From the NCBI GenBank assembly GCA_003952965.2, contig CM025853.1, positions 12,657,187-12,721,186 on the forward strand: DNA of 64,000 bases, read 5' to 3'. The notes beneath the pieces are model-generated. The model made no database searches and was not told the origin of the DNA. It worked only from the letters and a program-made list of their open reading frames with translations. Positions 34,864 to 45,900 of the stretch are shown here, piece after piece (the first letter of the stretch is position 1; each line of letters starts with the position of its first letter). Both the position numbers and the translations under genes were made by a program. This DNA is from Morella rubra. Its lineage: Eukaryota > Streptophyta > Magnoliopsida > Fagales > Myricaceae.

Positions 34864-36411
34864 TGTTAGCCTAAGGTTGTTTTGCAAACAATCCATATTT
34901 GATTTTGATGATAACAAAAAAATTCTAAGTGCTTTGAAAACTTTTAGATTTTATATTGTCAATTCACTTTTCTAAAAGATATATTTCTAAAGATCGTGTT
35001 TTTCTATCTAAAATATTTCTAAGTGGACTTAAACACCATTACACAAGTTGATAAGATCATTTTTTTCATATTGTAGGTGTTTAAAGAAGTGTTGGAATGG
35101 ATTGGATACTTTCAAGATGCTAAATTTTCTCTTCGGCATTGAATGTGTCGACACATTGAAGATAAGTGTCAACACATTGCACTGACACCCGAGACAACAA
35201 TTCCAGACCAAGTTTTATGGTGTCCACACGTTGCACTGACACCTGAGACAGCATTTCCAGACTAAGTTTTAATGTGTCAACACATTGAAGACTAGTGTTG
35301 ACACATTGCACTGTCTCCCAAGAGCAAAATTCCAAACCAATTTTTGAAGTGTCAACACATGCTGACCATGTGTCGACACATGCTGCAATTTTGCAGAAAA
35401 ACTGGAACAATGTCAGCTCATCTAAAATGCTCCAAAAAGTCGTAGGTACCCTTCCAACGGTACTTTTGAGGGCCTTGAAGACCGTTGAAGTCATAGGGGC
35501 TATTAATAGAATGAGATGGAGAGAGAAAGCAAGGGATTGCATCATTATTCAAGATCTAGAAAGAGAAAGAGCAAGATCCAAAGAAATCCTCCGCTAATTC
35601 CTTCAAGACCAAAGCTTTCATTGTAAATCTTGTCCTCTTGCTCATCATTAACAATCCAACCTTCAAAGAGAGAGAAATTTCTTGAAGAAAAAACAACACA
35701 CTTGCAATTACTCTTTGCCCTAACTTCTAGATAGAGAAAGTGCTTTAAAGAAGAGGAAAACTGCATCTACCAAGAAAGCTTGTGCTCCCACCTGCCAAAC
35801 TTTAGCTTTCCTTCAGAATCTTGTCTTCTTGCACTCTATTGAGCTTTTCACTTGTTGATTCGGCTTAGAGAGCCATTCCACACGTTTTGAGCTTTTTATT
35901 GGCTTATTCGGCTTAGAGAGCCATTCATTGTTATTCCTTTGTATCCATTGTTTGAAAAATACTTGAGTGTTGAGCAAACACTGGTCCTACTTGTGAGAAT
36001 AGAAGAAATCCTTTGGGTTTTAGGATTTGTGAAAGAGTTAAAGCGTGAGCTCAAAAAATGCTTTGTAAAGGTTCCTTAGCACCCGGAAGCTAAGGTGTAT
36101 TTGCTATTTGAGAATAGTGAAGGAAGCCCAAGGAAGCCAATATCCTTAGGGGTGGACGTAGACAAGTGTTGGCTGAACCACCTAAAATTGCGGTGTCGTC
36201 TCTCTTATCTCTTTCGGTACATATTCATATTTGTGGAGATTTATGCTTTATCATTTATTGCTTATGTTTAGCTTGCATTAAACACATTCATATCTGCATT
36301 TTTATTTGTTAAAAAGTGGCATTTTTCATATCTGTGTTTTCGTAGAAAAATGAGTAAGTTTTTGATAAACCCAATGCACCCCCCCCTCTTGGGTTGTTAT
36401 TTAGACTCACA
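34864..36411 (+). repeat. 3' LTR of the Copia element, 1548 bp
   Basis: It starts TGTTAGCCTAAGG after the polypurine tract and ends TTAGACTCACA. The downstream 420 bp match the 5' LTR fragment. A block of repeated GTGTCRACACATTG units occupies 35145-35390. Confidence 0.9.
35145..35390. repeat. Palindromic GTGTCGACAC-type repeats in the Copia LTR
   Basis: Four to six imperfect units of about 70 bp contain GTGTCGACACATTG or GTGTCAACACATTG and TTGCACTG. Perfect or near-perfect dyads TGTCGACA occur at about 35146 and 35371. They lie in the U3 part, upstream of where transcription would begin. Confidence 0.75.
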
Positions 36412-36764
36412 TCTTGGATGGTCTAGTTTGAGATAAATGTAACTAGATGTTTTTGGTTGAGGTTGTTTTTATTGTCTTTGGTGTTTTGAAGGTGTCTAAT
36501 TTGTTTTTATTTCTTTTGGTTTGTTGGTTGATTTTTGATAGGTATGTGTTTGTCTAATTTTGTAACCATTGTTTTCCTCCACAACAAGTGAGGGTATTGA
36601 ATAAAATTTAGAGGTATTATCCTCCATAATAGGAAAAAAATCTCATTGTCTGCACCTATATGTTCTCCCTTTCAAGTCAACAAAATAATATTGTTTATCT
36701 CTAGGTTGTAAAATTTAAGAATTAAAGATCTCTGTCCAATTGTTTCCCCCCGCATCATCCAATA
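36412..36764. other. Short unassigned spacer
   Basis: T-rich sequence between two LTR-type elements. I see no gene or defined repeat. Confidence 0.3.
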
Positions 36765-37963
36765 TGTTAGCTCCAAAGTTACTTGATAACCTTTTTATAA
36801 TTCGTTTTGATGATAACAAGTAAAGCTCCAGGATCAAAATTTTGAATCTATCCAAACTAGTGAACTACATAATGATAATGAGCCCATTACACGCTTAAGA
36901 AGTCAAAGCCTAGGAAGTAAAAGTCAAACATTAAAGATCTTAGAAGCCAAAGTAGAAAAATCAGTTGACCTATGGTTTAATCAGTCGACTCATACATTCC
37001 AACAAAAGGAAAAAAGTTGGATCTGTTCAATCGAGTTGACTATTATGGCGAAATGAGTTAACTGCTATCAATGGGATAAAGTTCGAACATTTTGAAATTT
37101 AAATTTTCAAATGGTTGTCTTTGCATTTAATGCACTTCCACGGTCAGAAAAAGTGAGGTGATTATAAAAGAAGCCACGAATAGAGATTTAAACAAGACTT
37201 GCACATTTGATTGAAATTAATTAATGAATTTTATTCTGTCTGCAATGGAATACCTAGAAATACTAAATGAGTGTTAGGGATAAAACACTTGTAACTAATC
37301 GTGAGGTTAAGGGAACCTTGGTGAGGATGACTTTAGTTATAGGCTTTGGGTGTTGGGTGTTGAGCCTTGAAAAGCACTTGCGTTGTAAGTGTAGATCCTA
37401 GAAAAATGCTTGGGTTGTGAATGTTGCACCTAAAGAAATACTTGAGTTGTAAGTGTTGTGCTTCAAAAAACACTTGTAAAGGTTCTTCAATACCCGCAAG
37501 CTAAAGTGTATGTTATTTGCTAGTGGAGAAAACCCAAGAGAGAACCCTTGGGGGTGGACGTAGGCTTAGATTTAAGCCAAACAACCTAAAAATCATAGGG
37601 TCGTATCTCCCAACTCTCTCTCTTATTTTTCATGCCTAATATGCTTGTTTAATTTTTTTGAGTAGATACTAACTATTTGTGCTTGAGGTGCTCATCCAAA
37701 AAGGTTTGTGCTTTATACTTGATATCCTTTATTTCAAGTCTTTATGCTTTTATGTTTATCTTGATAATTCTTCAAAAAATTACTTATTTGGTGACCAATG
37801 TGATTTTTTTAAAAAGGTTCAAGTTTTGATCATAATCCCTATTGGTTGTAAATATTTGTGTTGTTGATTTGATCTCATCCTTTCATAGATATTATATCTT
37901 GTACCTAACTTATATATTTGAAAAAGGATTGTAGTTTGGATTTAATCTTTTTATTAGGGCAAC
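36765..37963 (+). repeat. Copia-type LTR remnant, left part, target of the LINE insertion
   Basis: It begins TGTTAGCTCCAAAGTTAC and has GATGATAACAAG close by, as in other LTR starts here. It contains CAGTTGACC and CAGTCGACTC motifs (about 36961-36990). The segment at 37340-37600 (GTGTTGAGCC, AACACTTGTAAAGGTTC, GGGGGTGGACGTAGG) is related to 36000-36180 and 40930-41100. It continues at 41602 beyond the LINE. Confidence 0.65.
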
Positions 37964-38178
37964 TCTTAGAATGTCCCAACCAAGCATACAATCACGACCG
38001 CAAACCTATGCCGTTCCTAGCGAGCCTCTAAGCCATATGCTCTCTCCTCTCTTTCCCTGGCCCCTAGCACTCCTGATGTCATCCTGTCATCCTCGTTGTT
38101 GACTAGCATCTTGTCTTTAGTGCACATTTATCTTTTGCTGGTGTGTATCACGTTTTGCCTGTGCTATTGTCAGTTAGA

Positions 38179-38867
38179 ATGGACGAAATCATTGAAAAAA
38201 CAAAGCAGCTGTCTTGGGATGACTTTTCGAGATTCCTGAAACCCAATAGGAGTAAGGCGACAAATATTCGTAAAGCGCTACTGGTTGGAAAGTTGTTGTC
38301 GAAGAAAGTTTACCCCTTCCATATTATTCAGCCTATTATTAGATCTAGATGAAGATTTGTGTCAGATCTGAAGATTGAAGATGCGGGAGCGAATCGGTTC
38401 TTATTTACATTCTCGATGTTGGAAGAAAAGGATGGTATTCTAAGTCAAGGTCCATGGGATTTTAAAGGATCCTATATGATTCTCAAAAAATGGGAGCCGG
38501 AGAAAACTATTGATGAAGTCAACTTGTTCTCTGTGGTGTATTGGGTCCAGATACATGGCCTACCATTAGAAATATTTGATGAAGACAATGCTCGTCTAAT
38601 CAGAAGTAAGTTGAGGGAGATTTTGGAGATGGATAATATTGAGGCACATACTTCGTTCTTTCATATCAAGATACGTTTTCTTGCTACCATGCCATTACAT
38701 CTGGGGTTCCTCGATTATCGTGAAGATGGTGATTCGGTTTGGATTGGTTTCAAGTATGAGAGGTTGTCCTCTTTTTGTGTTCATTGTGGCATTATTAATC
38801 ATATTATTAGGGCTTGTTTCCAAAACCCACCCCATCCTCAGCAACATGCATTGACTGATAAGCTATG
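38179..38867 (+). pseudogene. LINE ORF1 relic (DUF4283 and zinc knuckle)
   Basis: From ATG 38179 the reading is MDEIIEKTKQLSWDDF. A TGA at 38350 interrupts it, after which 38359-38867 is open. It carries FTFSMLEEKDGILSQGPWDFKGSYMILKKWEP (DUF4283) and FCVHCGIINHIIRAC, an incomplete CCHC-type knuckle in which C-x2-C-x4-[H/N]-x4-C spacing can be seen. DUF4283 proteins are the usual ORF1 of plant L1 elements and bind nucleic acid. Confidence 0.85.
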
Positions 38868-39821
38868 AGGTTTTCCACCAAAGCTCCAATAGTGGAGATG
38901 GGGATTGATAATGGTGCGGGAAGTGGTAACATACTGCATGGAGGAACAACTAATCTGCCAGGTCAGGGTCAAACAATGGGGGAAAGGAGTTGGGTGGGCC
39001 AGAAGGTGGCGGCGGCTGGTTTGGGGCAGCGGCGTTTGGTGGAGGAGTCTAATCTGAGTTCTTAGGTGGATCGGTCATCTCAGTTGGAGGGCAGGAAAAC
39101 AGTTTTTGAAACTTGTTTTCAAAAAAGCAATCAACAGAATTACACCACAAGGAGCATACCTGGCGTGATGTGGGGCTATATGATGCCCTGCATGGTTGGT
39201 TGAAATTTCGTGGCTTGCTATGAGCACGACAGATATTGTCAACTCTCTGTCGTATACGCTTCCTAATCAATCTAGAGATTCCTTTATCAATGAGCTGTTA
39301 CACGATCAAGTTGATGCAGCTGAGGCTTCACAATTGAATCATGGATTAAGTCATTAGCCTATTACTGAAGTTGGATTGGAGGTAAGTGACCAAATGAAGA
39401 CTAATAATGTGTTGGCTAAGGGTAGGACAAAGGGTGGGCCGAAAATTCAAAAGGGCCAGCTTCGTGTGGTAAATAAAGGACTGCAACAAAATAATCCTAC
39501 TGCTGATGAGGGAGCCAGTATGGGTGGGCTGAAATGTAGACTAGAGGCTGGTGAGATGTTGGGGAGTCTAGAGGCCAAGCGAAGGAAGGACACTGTTTTG
39601 ACTGGAGTACTTACTGGAGAGATTCCTACGGAAAATTCGTTGGCGGAACTATTTCATGTGGGCATGTTTGGCCTTATGATGAACAGAAGGCATAAGAGGA
39701 TGATTAAAGCTGGGACTTGGAGGAAAAGAGCTTTGAGACAAAAGAAACTGGTGGAAGTTGTTGAGTTATCTGCATCACATACGGCTGAGGAGGTGGGCCA
39801 ACCCATGCCCCCACCCCCTCC
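38868..39821 (+). pseudogene. LINE ORF1 C-terminal linker relic
   Basis: Low-complexity, Gly/Lys-rich sequence with breaks. 39376-39825 is open for 149 codons and ends in a proline run just before the endonuclease start. It has no recognisable domain, as is usual for this part of plant LINE proteins. Confidence 0.6.
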
Positions 39822-40924
39822 ATGAAGCTAATATCGTGGAACTGTCAGGGGTTGGGTCGACCTTCGGCAACTAGAGCCCTACAGGATATTGTGAAGACAA
39901 TAGACCCGGTGGAGATTTTTCTAATGGAAACAAAGATCGATTATAGTTTTGTTGCTCGTGTTATGAATAAGTTGGGTTTACTTATTTTCTTTCTATACCT
40001 CTGCAGTCTCAAAATTATTTTCATTTGGAGGTAACTCTGGGGGGATGATCCCGTGTTCCTTTGTTTTCTTGTTTATGAGCCTGTTTTGTGGAGGGAGAAA
40101 GAAGTTTTTTGGTGGGAGTTGATGGATCATGGTTAGAATATGGAAATGTTGTGGCTATGTCTAGGGGATTTTAATGATTTGTTACGACAAGATGAGAAAT
40201 AAGGTGGCCATGTTATTTCATCCTCTACGTCAAGAGGTTTAAAGCATTTTATGAATATTATGGATTTTGTTGATTTGGGATTTGTGGGATCCAAATTCAC
40301 TTGGTCAATAAACGTCCGAGTTTTGCAAATATTCGGGAGCGTCTTGATAGAGGCATTGCCAATATTCCTTGGAGAGTGGCGTATTAGAATGCAATTATCC
40401 AACACTATCCTCTCACAAACTCTAATCATGTACCGCTAGTACTGTCGCTGCATAGGATGGAGAGGTCGGCTCTTAAGGCTTTCAAATTTGAGAGCTTCTG
40501 AACACGTGACTCTTCATGCATAGGGGTGGTTGCAGCGGCTTGGAATCAAAGTAGTGGGGTGCCACCTGCTTATTTACTCTTTAAAAAAATTCAGGACACA
40601 TGGTTTGCTTTAAGGAAGTGGAACAAGGTGAAATTTCGGTCATATTCAGCAGTCCTTATGTCTTGTGAAAGATAGTTAGACACTGTACAACAATCTTCGC
40701 TTACCACGGCAAATCTCCAGTATGAACAGGATCTCATCTTGGCTTTGGATGAGTAGCTGCAGAGGGAAGAGATTCTTTGGAGACAAAAGGCCCGGGTCTC
40801 TTAGTTAGTGTCTAGTGAGCTTAACACTAAATACTATCATGCTTCGATGATTATTCGCTGATGTCGGAACACTATATCAATGCTAAAAACTGATAGTGGG
40901 GAGTGGATTTCAAGGAAGATTGGT
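39822..40924 (+). pseudogene. LINE endonuclease and RT-linker relic
   Basis: MKLISWNCQGLGRPSATRAL (39822) is the first conserved block of the AP-type endonuclease, with the key Asn; ETKID follows at 39930. LCLGDFNDLLRQDEK (about 40155-40200) and GSKFTWSI continue it. AWNQSSGVPPAYLLFKKI and a LNTKYYHASM block (40820-40860) are the linker before RT. Frameshifts separate all pieces. The RT core that should follow is absent. Confidence 0.8.
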
Positions 40925-41278
40925 TGGATTGTGAGTGGTGAGCCCGAAAATCACTTGGGTTGTGAGTGTTGAGCCCGAAAAAACACTTGTACGATTCTCT
41001 AATACCTGGAAGCTAGAGTGTACACTATTTGAAGATAGTAGGAAAACCTCAAGACTCGATAAAGGAGCTTAAGGGTGGATGTAGGCGGGTTTGCCGAACC
41101 ACCTAAAAATCTCGTGTTTGCTTCTCTGACCTTACTCTTTACATATTTACTTGTTGCATCAATATACTTGTGCTAAATTAGTCTTTATTTTGCAAACACG
41201 ACTTTGGGGGTTAAAAGCAAAAAAGTTTGAAACCCAATTCATCCTCCTCTTGGGTTGCCTTAATCCTTGGACTTACAG
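40925..41278 (+). repeat. Copia-type LTR fragment inside the LINE
   Basis: Contains GTGAGTGTTGAGCCCG, ACACTTGTACGATTCTC and, near its end, AAACCCAATTCATCCTCCTC with CTTGGACTTACA. This is the same LTR family as the solo LTR at 24525-25747 read on the other strand. The first ~800 bp of such an LTR are missing, and the LINE RT domain is missing at the same place. Confidence 0.75.
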
Positions 41279-41581
41279 ATAAAGGCTATTCAACAATGGC
41301 CAAAAAGAATGGAGTGGAGAATCCATCATACGATTTCTAAGATTTTTTATGTTTGCAATCAATTGGAGAGTTGGCAAGCTGTTCATACTTATCGAGGTGT
41401 AAATGAGGCTGTGCACTACCTTGCTTGTTGAGCTGCTATCGAGTTTAGCTCTGGTGGCAATCTCCATAGTTGTGAGCATTGTCTTTTGTTACCATGGGTT
41501 TTTGTTGGAACTGATCCACCTTAATGTTTGTTTGGTTTTTTGTGTTGGAATAAAATGGGGTTTTGAGTAAAAAAAAAAAAA
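41279..41581 (+). pseudogene. LINE C-terminal RNase H-like relic and poly(A) tail
   Basis: WRIHHTISKIFYVCNQL-, SWQAVHTYRGVNEAVHYLA-like pieces fit the end of a plant LINE pol. The sequence then runs through a short 3' UTR to a poly(A) stretch at 41569-41581. Confidence 0.6.
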
Positions 41582-41601
41582 GATCTTTTTGTTAGGGCAA
41601 C

Positions 41602-42300
41602 ATTATGTCGTGGGCATATCTTGATCATTCGAAAAGGAATTCTGTAGAAATCCAATACCTTGTGAAAAAGATATTGATGTATTGGTATGTGCATATCCAA
41701 AAAGGAGTTATATTTCGGATTTGATAATGTTGATTTGAAATAAATGTACTTTATACTCATCTTGAATATTTTAAAAGTACTTTTTGATTGGATTCTATTT
41801 TGCTGGACATTGCAAAAAAATTTAAAAAACCGAATTAACATTTAAAATCACCCTCTCATAGACAATTTTTCTCCTCATCTTAAAGATCATCATTCTTTGG
41901 TTGGTTATTAAAGGCAACCATTTCCACCACCAATATACTTCATTTGCATATTCAGCTACTCTAGAGCATTTTATTGTAAGCTTTAACTTATTGTCCTTTG
42001 TAAGGGTTCTCAAGTAGCAAAAACCTTGAGAATTGTGAGCGTTGAGGAAACACTTGTAACTAATCATGATTAAAAAAACCTTAGTGAAGATAAGCTTTGT
42101 TTAGGTTGTGAGTGTTGCTCCCCTTCAAGAGCACTTGGATTGTTAGTATAGAGCCTGCAAAAATATTTAGGTTGTGAGTATTGAGCCCAAAATAATACTT
42201 GTAAAGGTTCTCTACCACCAGCAAGTTAGAGTGTGCTTTTTGTGAATAGTGAAAAACCCCAAGGGAGGATCCTTGGACGAACCATGGGAGACTTCTAACA
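41602..42300 (+). repeat. Copia-type LTR remnants beyond the LINE
   Basis: The first part continues the LTR cut at 37963. From about 41990 a second partial copy begins: GGAAACACTTGTAACTAATC and TTGTGAGTGTTGCTCC parallel 37280-37420. This suggests two partial LTR copies of one family side by side. The right border near 42290 is not clear. Confidence 0.5.
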
Positions 42301-42427
42301 AAGTATACAAATTAAAACAAAAAAATCCCACCCAATCATTTTTATAGACATAATCTGAGGCGGGCCTAAGTAATTAGAGCCCAAACCAAATAGGTAAGAG
42401 ATAAATAAAAAAGTTTGAAACCACCAG

Positions 42428-42612
42428 GGATAGTGTCTTAGTGGTGTGCGGGCTGTGCCTAGGACCTACGACGAAGGTTCGAATCATGGGGAGCCCATTA
42501 TACTCTGGTGGTCCCCGCGTTATATGGAATTCCTGAGTTTAAGTGGTGGCGGACTTAGGTCTAGCTTCATGATGATCCATCCCCTAAGGGCCTTTTTTGT
42601 TTAAAAAAAAAA
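42428..42612 (+). mobile_element. Probable tRNA-derived SINE
   Basis: TAGTGTCTTAGTGG at 42431 resembles a pol III A box. GGTTCGAATCA at 42476-42486 is a near-perfect B box, 45 bp downstream. The 185-bp unit ends with CTTTTTTGTTT and an A run at 42602-42612. I could not identify a target duplication, so the borders are approximate. Confidence 0.65.
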
Positions 42613-45119
42613 ATTGTTTAAGGTGCTTAATAAAAACACGTAAATAATAAGAAGTTATTGCACTATCATGCTGGAAAGTAGCTCACAAATCCCTAGGAAT
42701 AAACTGTTGATTTTTAAAAGTTAATTTCTCCGCATGTCACCCTACCTTAGAGGATTAATATATAAAAGAAGAAGAGTATTATTTAAACTGTAGCTCAGGG
42801 GAATAAAAATGGTAGAATTAAATAGGGAAAATGTTACTTAACTAATCATCAAATTGTAGCCGATTTTCATGATTCATTAATTTACTCCCAAAGTTCATAA
42901 AATTTAACCTAAAGGCCGAATATTAAGAATGAAATTCATTAACCTATAATTTATGAGCCTAAAGAAATAAAGAACGGCACGTTGTGTTCTTGATAAGCCA
43001 CAAATAAATAGATTATAATGTTTGTGTTGGTGGAAATGCAATGGAATATTCTAATTAGTGAAATGCATGAGCTATTTTGCTAACATATACATTCGTTGTC
43101 TCTTATACATGTCCTGGAGCATCATGAAAGTAAAGTGAAGAAATGTATCTATGATGTAATTAGAGCATGAGCGCCCGTTTGAACTACTGAGGTTAGTTTA
43201 CTGTTACCATGACCTAAAAAATGAAATTTATGAAATGGTAATAGTTGAGATATTGTTCTAACACTTAATGACAATAAGAACGAAGTGTGGCGATATTGAT
43301 CATTGGAGAACGCGTAACCATGACCTTGATAGAGCTCAAGGGGTGGCCTATGAAGTTATGGGGTAGGGCTCTAACTTGGATATGTTTAATGGAGGATGGA
43401 AATCACATGACAGTCCTAAAGAAAGGTGGAGATAGCCACACGATTTTGACTCTAGAAGTTAAACAAAGAATGCCAAAGGTTGAAAAACTTTGATCTCAGT
43501 TAAATAATATAATGGGCATAAACTTCAGATCATATTTACCTTGCATTGTGCATTCGCATTATCTCACCATGTTATTATCCTGTGTTAATACTAATCACAT
43601 GCTTAATTGTTTCTGTTGCTATACTATTGATTTATTATTTGATGCCATGACCCCTTTCCCAACCTTGCTGATATTTGTGTTATTTGTAATTACGTGTTTA
43701 GAAGACCATGAAGGTACATGAGATCGGACAGATCTTTGATCATGAGACTCATATATCTTCATGGTTCATATCCTAGTGTGGGTCTCGATCAGTCAGGATG
43801 TGCTGATTGAACACTACTACTATTGGACATTGACAGATAGAACTATCACTACCACCTCCAATGACCCGCTAATTTCTAAACATGCCGCTGCCTAAGTGTT
43901 TCATCCCAGGGAGTTCGTGAGGCTTGATTATGATTATTAGGGTTTATTTGCAAACTATGTACGTACCTTTTGATAAGGATGTAGTTATTTTACTTTTCCT
44001 CCTTTGAGCTGTATATTTTGAACAAAGTTAATTTTGGTGACTTTTAAAATGGCCGTGTAGGGCCCAATTTTTGTTTATAGTCCTTGTATTTTCTTGAATC
44101 TCGCATCTTTGCCCTAACTGTTTTTCATCTACTTTGATTAGTGTGGCAATCACCATATATATATATATATATATGTATGAATGTATATATTTTCTTTACC
44201 AGAGTATTATTTGCTTTATATATATTTCACTTTCCTTAATTCTTAATTGCTTCTAAATCTTTTTTCTTAATAGGCAAGCATAAATCTCTTATGATATACT
44301 TTAATTTTTCTAGATATTTGTTTTTTAGTAAGCAATAATAAGTTATGTATTTTAGGCGTTGGTTTAATTCACAGTAATAATTTCAATAAATTAGCATTCT
44401 ATTTTAATAAAAGAGCTTATAGTTTAATACGGACAGAGATGTAACACTACGAATTTCTAAAATTCCGATGCAAAAACTTTTAAATCTTTTCCATCCATGT
44501 TTCAAGAATGAATCTTCGTGGATCTCCTAATATTACAAAAATGAAGAAATAAAGAAAAAGCTGAAGACTTACCTTGATTTCCCATGGGTTCGTAATCCGG
44601 AGGATGTGATCAGTGTTCTTATCGCAAACCCACCGGTGGAGGAAAGCGCACTTGGAACTGAACAAATTGGTGTGGTATGGTGATGGGGTCTGGATGAATT
44701 TTGAAGGTGAGGGAGATACGTGAATTGTGAAGAAGAGGGAAATATCTCGGTATGCAATTGAAACTCAGGTGAATTGCAAGGGTTGAGTAAAATGGTATAA
44801 ATGGCAAGTAAAACAAAAACGTAGCTAGTTAATGTTCGGATATAAATTGTAATTTTTTTTATGCTTAGAAAAAAAAAAAAGATAAAGAATTAGTGAAACC
44901 TCCATAAAATTAAGAGATTAGATAGTTCAAATTATTATGTTTGAGTGATTATTGGCAATATTGAGTATTTTCAAAATAGACATAAAGAAAACACAAATTT
45001 TTGGGGCGTTCCTATTTTGAGAACCTTAAACAGCCGCCTAGCGCTAGCAAACAATAAATGAAGAAAGTCTCTAGAGTTTTAGGAGGGAAGATGAGTAATG
45101 AGTTAAGTCTCCTGCCATA
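42613..45119. other. Intergenic DNA without a recognisable gene
   Basis: AT-rich, with short random open frames only. An (AT)n microsatellite lies at 44154-44174. A stretch starting TGTAACACTACGAATTTC at 44441 resembles an LTR start, but no end was found. Confidence 0.4.
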
Positions 45120-45900
45120 GTGTATAATTATGGTTTGGTTATAATAATTAGCTTGGTATTAAAGTACAACTCTAAAAATTTTATAGAAATTAGTGAAAAA
45201 ACGAAAAAAATAGATGATTTAAGTGAATTTTTTATATTTTTTGTAATAGAAAAAGATGATTTGATAGAGACGAGAGAGATTATTTTGAAATTATTTTATC
45301 TTCTTGATCAAAATTTTAAGTTAATTATGTTTGCAAACCAAGTGATAATAATTACTTTTTTTTCTCTTAAGCAACTACTTTTTATTTATTCTTTATCATT
45401 TTCTTCTTTTCTTTTTTCTAGTGTCGTACAAGTTTTCTATATCATGAATAAGCAAAAATGCTATTTGCATGAGCTTTTAAAAAGGTTTTATTAATCTTTT
45501 ATATTACTTGATTTAAGGCATGTTTGCAAACCAATTCTAATTGGCCACTAAGTCCGGTATGTGTAGAATCATATAACCACGATTCAAAAATCAAACGAGT
45601 ATCGTAGAAATACATGTCACTTTGACAAAGAAAGATTATGGAGAGTTGCCCGAAATGGGCACTAAATACTTTTCAAAAGATCTCCTCTAAATACATGTTG
45701 ATGCTATCAAAATCGTAAGTATCAACATGTAGATTACAGATCCAAGTGATAATATCATTTAAAATTTTGACAACTTCAAAATTTTGACCTAACAAAATGA
45801 TTTCAAAATAATCTCTCTCTCTTATTAAATCACTCATTTCCACTATAATAAATATAAACAATTTATTCAAATCATCTATCTCTTCACTTTTTTATTAACT
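45120..45900. repeat. MITE-like copies in opposite orientation
   Basis: 45180-45320 and the reverse complement of 45700-45900 share AAAAATAGATGATTTAAGTG and GAGAGAGATTATTTTGAAAT. The same family recurs at 47790-47970 and in FGT1 introns (about 62255-62360 and 62938-63127). The open frame at 45120-45494 lies within the repeat and is not a gene. Confidence 0.6.

Larger units (their letters stand above)
27944..36411 (+). mobile_element. Sirevirus-like Copia retrotransposon, 5' LTR truncated, with nested MITE
   Basis: The order is truncated 5' LTR, methionine-tRNA primer site, gag, protease, integrase, reverse transcriptase, RNase H, long 3' non-coding region, polypurine tract and full 3' LTR. 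Integrase before RT identifies Ty1-Copia. A long gag with two CCHC knuckles and an acidic SDSDSDEEVANLCFMA stretch suggests the Sirevirus branch, which is inference. Many stops and frameshifts show an old, dead copy. A 505-bp MITE lies in integrase. The LTR pair shows clear sequence divergence. Confidence 0.85.
37964..41581 (+). mobile_element. LINE (L1-type) retrotransposon, decayed, with 20-bp target duplication
   Basis: AATCTTTTTATTAGGGCAAC (37944-37963) and GATCTTTTTGTTAGGGCAAC (41582-41601) match at 18 of 20 positions. They border an element with ORF1, endonuclease, a little RT-linker sequence, a C-terminal RNase H-like end and a poly(A) tail at 41569-41581. The reverse-transcriptase core is gone, with a 355-bp LTR fragment in its place. 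Length is 3.6 kb. Confidence 0.85.

Noticed and set aside
35145..35390. Repeats considered as a CRISPR-like array
   Set aside because: Units are imperfect, palindromic and inside a plant LTR; no cas genes and a eukaryotic genome.
44154..44174. AT dinucleotide run as a functional matrix or origin element
   Set aside because: A simple microsatellite; nothing around it supports a role.
42850..44400. Search for tRNA, rRNA or miRNA genes
   Set aside because: No tRNA-like or rRNA-like sequence and no convincing small hairpin outside the transposon arms.
45120..45494. 124-codon open frame
   Set aside because: It is AT-rich, lies within a MITE-like repeat, and its translation has no domain or family resemblance.
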